From an uncultured Eubacteriales bacterium (GTDB lineage: Bacteria > Bacillota > Clostridia > Oscillospirales > Oscillospiraceae): a stretch of 9,611 nucleotides of DNA. The position numbers were made by a program, and so were the translations under genes. Within the stretch, counting starts at the first letter, position 1, and the number at the start of each line of letters is the position of its first letter. Shown here piece after piece: positions 6,296-9,611 of the stretch. The notes under the pieces are model-generated. The model was not told the DNA's origin. It worked only from the letters and a program-made list of their open reading frames with translations, and did no database searches. The stretch is taken from NCBI GenBank assembly GCA_900554705.1, contig USIH01000073.1, positions 1 to 9,611 on the forward strand. Reading direction: 5' to 3'.

Positions 6296-7172
6296 GCGCC
6301 GCGATCGCTCCGTCCGCGATCGCCGTCGCCACCTGACGATAGGACTTCGTCCGGCAGTCGCCCGCGACATAAATTCCCTTTGTCCCCGTGAGACAGCGCT
6401 CATCCGACTGGATATAGCCGTTTTCGTTGAGCTGGGCAACGGCCTGATAGGCGCCGTTCTCCGGCTCCGTCCCGATGGCAAGGAACGCGCCGTCAACTTC
6501 CAACTGCGAAAGTGCACCGGTTTCCGTGTTGCGCAGCTCCAGTCCTTCCAAACTGTTCTCGCCAAGATAGGCGGCAACGACCGTGGAATAGAGGTAGGTG
6601 ATGTTCTTGCGCTCCTGCAGCATCCGGATCATCTTTTCTTCTCCCGTCAGGAAGGGGAGATTCTGCACGACTGTCACCTTGCTGCAAACGTCGGAGAGCA
6701 GCGCAATTTCCTGAAGCGCCGTATTGCCGCCGCCAATCACCGCCACATGGCGGTCGCGGTAGAAAGCACCGTCGCACACGGCACAGAAAGAAAGTCCGTT
6801 TCCGATCAGCGTCTCTTCGTTCGGCAGGTGCAGGCGACGATGCCGTGCGCCTGCGGCAATGATAACGCTGCGACCCTCATATGTGCCGCTCTTGCCGGCC
6901 ACGATCTTGACGCTGCCGTCCTGCACGGACGTCACCGTATCCATGTCGATCTGCGCGCCGAGTGTGAGCGCCTGCTCGAGCATATTCTGCGCAAGCGCGT
7001 TTCCGCTGATCTCCTGAAACCCGGGATAGTTTTCAAGCTTCGGAGAGAAGGTCATCTGCCCGCCGAACGTTTCCTTTTCCAGCACGAGGACGCTCTTGCC
7101 GCTGCGGCGCGCATAGATGGCGGCGGTCAGCCCCGCGGGGCCTGCGCCGACGATGATCACATCATAGATCAT
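6270..7172 (-). CDS. Thioredoxin reductase-like FAD flavoprotein
   Basis: This 300-residue protein belongs to the low-molecular-weight thioredoxin reductase family, which passes electrons through FAD and a redox-active disulfide to a thioredoxin-like partner in the cytoplasm. The FAD-binding GAGPAG (9-14), the active-site pair Cys130-Ala-Val-Cys133, the nucleotide-domain GGGNTA (147-152) and the C-terminal FAD contact GDC (271-273) are all present. However, the HRRxxxR motif that reads the NADPH 2'-phosphate in classical TrxB is missing: the matching stretch is VVQNLPFLTGEEK (168-180). The donor may therefore be NADH, ferredoxin or something else, and no gene symbol is assigned. The ATG overlaps the nrdD stop codon as ATGA, indicating translational coupling; there is no separate RBS outside nrdD. 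This context suggests that its partner is the redoxin domain fused to NrdD. It converges on the htpG unit. Confidence 0.93.
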   Translation of the reverse strand: MIYDVIIVGAGPAGLTAAIYARRSGKSVLVLEKETFGGQMTFSPKLENYPGFQEISGNALAQNMLEQALTLGAQIDMDTVTSVQDGSVKIVAGKSGTYEGRSVIIAAGARHRRLHLPNEETLIGNGLSFCAVCDGAFYRDRHVAVIGGGNTALQEIALLSDVCSKVTVVQNLPFLTGEEKMIRMLQERKNITYLYSTVVAAYLGENSLEGLELRNTETGALSQLEVDGAFLAIGTEPENGAYQAVAQLNENGYIQSDERCLTGTKGIYVAGDCRTKSYRQVATAIADGAIAALTACRELD

Positions 7173-9541
7173 GCCTGCGCCTCCGCAAACGCACGGATGT
7201 TCGAGGGATTTTCCACACGCTTCAGCTCCGTCTCGCCGTCGAGGATCAGCAGCGTGGGTGCCTGCTTTACGCCGAATTTGCGTGCCATATCCGGATCGTT
7301 GTCCACAACGACCGTCTCATAGGTCAGGCCGGCATCCGAGAGGAACTTCTTTGCCATAACGCACTTCGGGCAGGTCGAGGTCGTAAAGAGCACCAGACGG
7401 CCGTTTGCGACAGTCTCTTCTTCCTGCGCCGCTGCGGTCTTGGTTCCGTCGCCGAAGTGCTTTTCCATCGACGCGCCAATGTTATAGACCTTGCGATCTA
7501 CAAACTCCTGGCTCTTGCCGTCGTTCCAGTTCTGCACAGGACGGTAGTAGCCGGTGATGCGGCTGTAGATCTCCGTTGTCTTGCCGCACTTCGGGCAGGT
7601 CTTCTGCTCACCGGCAAGATAGCCGTGCTCGCGGCAGACGGAATAGGTGGGAGACATGGTGTAATACGGGAGATGGTAGTTCTCCGAGATTTTGCGCACC
7701 AGCGTCGCGGCGGCCTTCCAGTCGGGCAGCTTTTCGCCCAAGAAGGCGTGGAACACCGTGCCGGAGGTGTAGAGGGTCTGCAATTTATCCTGAATGTCCA
7801 GTGCGGCAAAAATATCATCCGTGAAGCCGACCGGCAGGTGAGAGGAGTTGGTGTAATAGGGCGTTTCGCCTTCCTTGGCCGCGGTGATGATGTCGGGATA
7901 GTCGTGCTTGTCGTGCTTGGCAAGGCGGTAGGTGGTGGACTCGGCTGGCGTCGCTTCGAGGTTATACAGATCGCCGTACATCTCCTGATAATCGGAGAGG
8001 CGCTCACGCATATGGTTCAGAACCTCGATCGTGAAGTCCTGCGTCTCCTTGTGCGTCATATCCATGCGCAGCCACTTTGCATTCAGGCCGACTTCGTTCA
8101 TGCCGATCAGGCCGATGGTGGAGAAATGATTCTCAAAGGTACCGAGATAGCGCTTGGTGTAAGGATACAGTCCCTCGTTCATCAGGCGGGTGATAACGTC
8201 GCGCTTGATCTTCAGCGAACGTGCCGCGATGTCCATCAGATGATCGAGCCGCTGGTAGAACTCCTTGCGGTTCGCGGAAAGATACGCGATCTTCGGCATA
8301 TTGATCGTGACGACGCCGACGGAGCCGGTGCTTTCGCCGCTGCCGAAGAAGCCGCCGGTTTTCTTGCGCAGCTCACGAAGATCAAGACGTAGACGGCAGC
8401 ACATCGAGCGAACGTCGCTCGGCTGCATATCGCTGTTGACATAGTTGGAGAAGTACGGCGTGCCGTACTTGGCGGTCATCTCGAAGAGCAGCTTGTTGTT
8501 TTCCGTCTCCGACCAGTCGAAGTTCTTGGTGATGGAGTAGGTGGGGATGGGGTACTGGAAGCCGCGGCCGTTGGCGTCGCCCTCGATCATCACCTCGATG
8601 AAGGCTTTGTTGACCATGTCCATCTCCGGCTGGCAGTCGCCGTAGGTGAAGTCCATGGGCTTGCCGCCCACGATGCAGGGCTGCTCCGCCAAGTCGGCGG
8701 GCACCGTCCAGTCCAGCGTGATGTTGGAGAAGGGAGCCTGGGTGCCCCAGCGGCTGGGGGTGTTGACGCCGTAGACGAAGCTCTCGATACAGTGCTTGAC
8801 ATCCTCGAACGCCAGCTTGTCCGTGCGGACGAAGGGGGCGAGGTACGTGTCGAAGCTGGAGAACGCCTGTGCGCCCGCCCACTCGTTCTGCATGATGCCA
8901 AGGAAGTTCACCATCTGGTTGCAGAGGGTGGCCAGGTGCTTGGCAGGTGCGCTGGTGATCTTGCCGGGGATGCCGCCCAGACCCTCCTGAATGAGCTGCT
9001 TCAGGCTCCAGCCGGCGCAGTAGCCGGTGAGCATGGACAGGTCATGGATGTGGATGTCCGCGTTGCGGTGGGCGTCGCCGATCTCCTCATCGTAGATCTC
9101 ACTGAGCCAGTAGTTGGCGGTGATGGCGCCGGAGTTGGACAAGATCAGGCCGCCCACAGAGTAGGTGACGGTGGAGTTCTCCTTCACGCGCCAGTCGTTG
9201 ATCTGGAGGTAGTTGTCCACCAGATCCTTATAGTTCAGCAGGGCGCTGCCCACGTTGCGGACCTTCTCACGCTGCTTGCGGTACAGGATGTAGGCCTTGG
9301 CCACATCGGCGTAGCCCGCCTCGGACAGCACCTTTTCCACGCAGTCCTGAATATCCTCCACGGCCACCAGCTCGTCCTTGATCTTCGGCTCGAACTCCGC
9401 CGTGACACGCAGGGCCAGCATGTCCATGACGCTGGGATGATACTGCTTGCCCATGGCGTCAAAGGCCTTGGTAATGGCAGAGCTGATCTTGGCGATATCA
9501 AATTCAGCGATGGTTCCGTCTCGTTTCGTCACCCGGTACAT
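7169..9541 (-). CDS. nrdD: Anaerobic (class III) ribonucleoside-triphosphate reductase with C-terminal redoxin domain
   Basis: This 790-residue enzyme reduces ribonucleotides to deoxyribonucleotides without oxygen, using a glycyl radical installed by the radical-SAM activase NrdG. An ATP-cone regulatory domain fills about 1-95. The barrel has candidate active-site cysteines Cys175 (TGYCAGWSL) and Cys381/Cys382 (RSMCCRLRL), and Asn414 in VTINMP. A C-terminal zinc site is suggested by Cys636, His639, Cys649 and Cys652. Gly664 in RITGYYRP is the expected radical glycine. After a short linker (about 690-712) an extra redoxin domain (713-790) has the CPKC active site (Cys724, Cys727) and the cis-proline APT (761-763), typical of glutaredoxin/NrdH/thioredoxin folds. 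The fusion suggests a built-in thiol reductant. The start ATG has AAGGAGG 8 nt upstream. The stop overlaps the flavoprotein start. Codon choice is much more GC-ending in the first ~365 codons than later (see findings). nrdG is not in the window. Confidence 0.97.
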   Translation of the reverse strand: MYRVTKRDGTIAEFDIAKISSAITKAFDAMGKQYHPSVMDMLALRVTAEFEPKIKDELVAVEDIQDCVEKVLSEAGYADVAKAYILYRKQREKVRNVGSALLNYKDLVDNYLQINDWRVKENSTVTYSVGGLILSNSGAITANYWLSEIYDEEIGDAHRNADIHIHDLSMLTGYCAGWSLKQLIQEGLGGIPGKITSAPAKHLATLCNQMVNFLGIMQNEWAGAQAFSSFDTYLAPFVRTDKLAFEDVKHCIESFVYGVNTPSRWGTQAPFSNITLDWTVPADLAEQPCIVGGKPMDFTYGDCQPEMDMVNKAFIEVMIEGDANGRGFQYPIPTYSITKNFDWSETENNKLLFEMTAKYGTPYFSNYVNSDMQPSDVRSMCCRLRLDLRELRKKTGGFFGSGESTGSVGVVTINMPKIAYLSANRKEFYQRLDHLMDIAARSLKIKRDVITRLMNEGLYPYTKRYLGTFENHFSTIGLIGMNEVGLNAKWLRMDMTHKETQDFTIEVLNHMRERLSDYQEMYGDLYNLEATPAESTTYRLAKHDKHDYPDIITAAKEGETPYYTNSSHLPVGFTDDIFAALDIQDKLQTLYTSGTVFHAFLGEKLPDWKAAATLVRKISENYHLPYYTMSPTYSVCREHGYLAGEQKTCPKCGKTTEIYSRITGYYRPVQNWNDGKSQEFVDRKVYNIGASMEKHFGDGTKTAAAQEEETVANGRLVLFTTSTCPKCVMAKKFLSDAGLTYETVVVDNDPDMARKFGVKQAPTLLILDGETELKRVENPSNIRAFAEAQA

Positions 9542-9583
9542 GTGATGATCCTCCTTCTCTCGTATGCAGCGCCCGTGAGGGCG
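9542..9583 (-). promoter_or_regulatory. nrdD leader: ribosome binding site and small hairpin
   Basis: On the minus strand AAGGAGG (9550-9556) lies 8 nt before the ATG, which fixes the nrdD start. A 5-bp hairpin (9570-9574 with 9579-9583, 4-nt loop) lies just upstream. No NrdR box (two-fold ACAC-ATAT-GTGT type) is visible in the 70 bases available, and the promoter presumably lies at or beyond the right window edge. Confidence 0.6.
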
Positions 9584-9611
9584 GAAAATAAAATGGCATG
9601 CAGCTTGTGGG

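Noticed and set aside
7457..8392. Long plus-strand ORF (311 codons) antisense to nrdD
   Set aside because: A shadow of nrdD, whose catalytic motifs run through this region on the other strand.
9542..9611. NrdR box upstream of nrdD
   Set aside because: Looked for the 16-bp palindrome typical of NrdR regulation; none is present in the 70 available bases.

Overview
The window reads as a housekeeping and accessory segment from an anaerobic, mid-to-high-GC Firmicute, most likely a gut Clostridia (Oscillospirales-like). The reasons are a class III (glycyl-radical, oxygen-sensitive) ribonucleotide reductase, a CIRCE heat-shock operator, AAGGAGG-type ribosome binding sites, and the protein sequence style of the MATE and ABC-F genes. 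The assignment to an order is inference. No rRNA, tRNA, CRISPR array, insertion sequence or phage gene was seen.

Left block (1-3263, minus strand): a MATE-family multidrug/cation exporter (GTG start, strong RBS) is followed by an ABC-F protein that has its own good promoter in the 62-nt gap. A 15-bp stem-loop lies just after the ABC-F stop. The ABC-F protein is unusual: all of its departures from the consensus ATPase motifs fall in one of its two composite ATP sites. The far left edge (1-46) looks like the inner part of a longer hairpin cut by the window boundary.

Central block (3264-6115, plus strand): a 295-nt divergent intergenic region carries the htpG promoter with a CIRCE element over its start region. 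It also carries a cluster of ATGCACA repeats between the MATE gene and htpG. htpG (Hsp90) is followed 19 nt later by an adenine-phosphoribosyltransferase-like gene, and the pair ends in a textbook intrinsic terminator. Just beyond the terminator are two mutually exclusive hairpins and a small AT-rich ORF of uncertain reality.

Right block (6270-9541, minus strand): an anaerobic ribonucleotide reductase (NrdD) carries a C-terminal redoxin domain with a CPKC motif. It overlaps a thioredoxin-reductase-like flavoprotein gene by four bases (ATGA). Together these look like a self-contained system: electron donor, flavoprotein, tethered redoxin, NrdD active site. The flavoprotein lacks the HRRxxxR motif expected of NADPH-dependent TrxB, and no nrdG activase gene is present in the window. 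The first ~365 codons of nrdD use a distinctly more GC-ending codon set than the rest, suggesting either an intragenic recombination or a chimeric assembly join near position 8450.

The strongest leads are the one-sided degeneration of the ABC-F ATP sites, the NrdD-redoxin/flavoprotein module, and the codon-use break inside nrdD. No wholly new system is evident.
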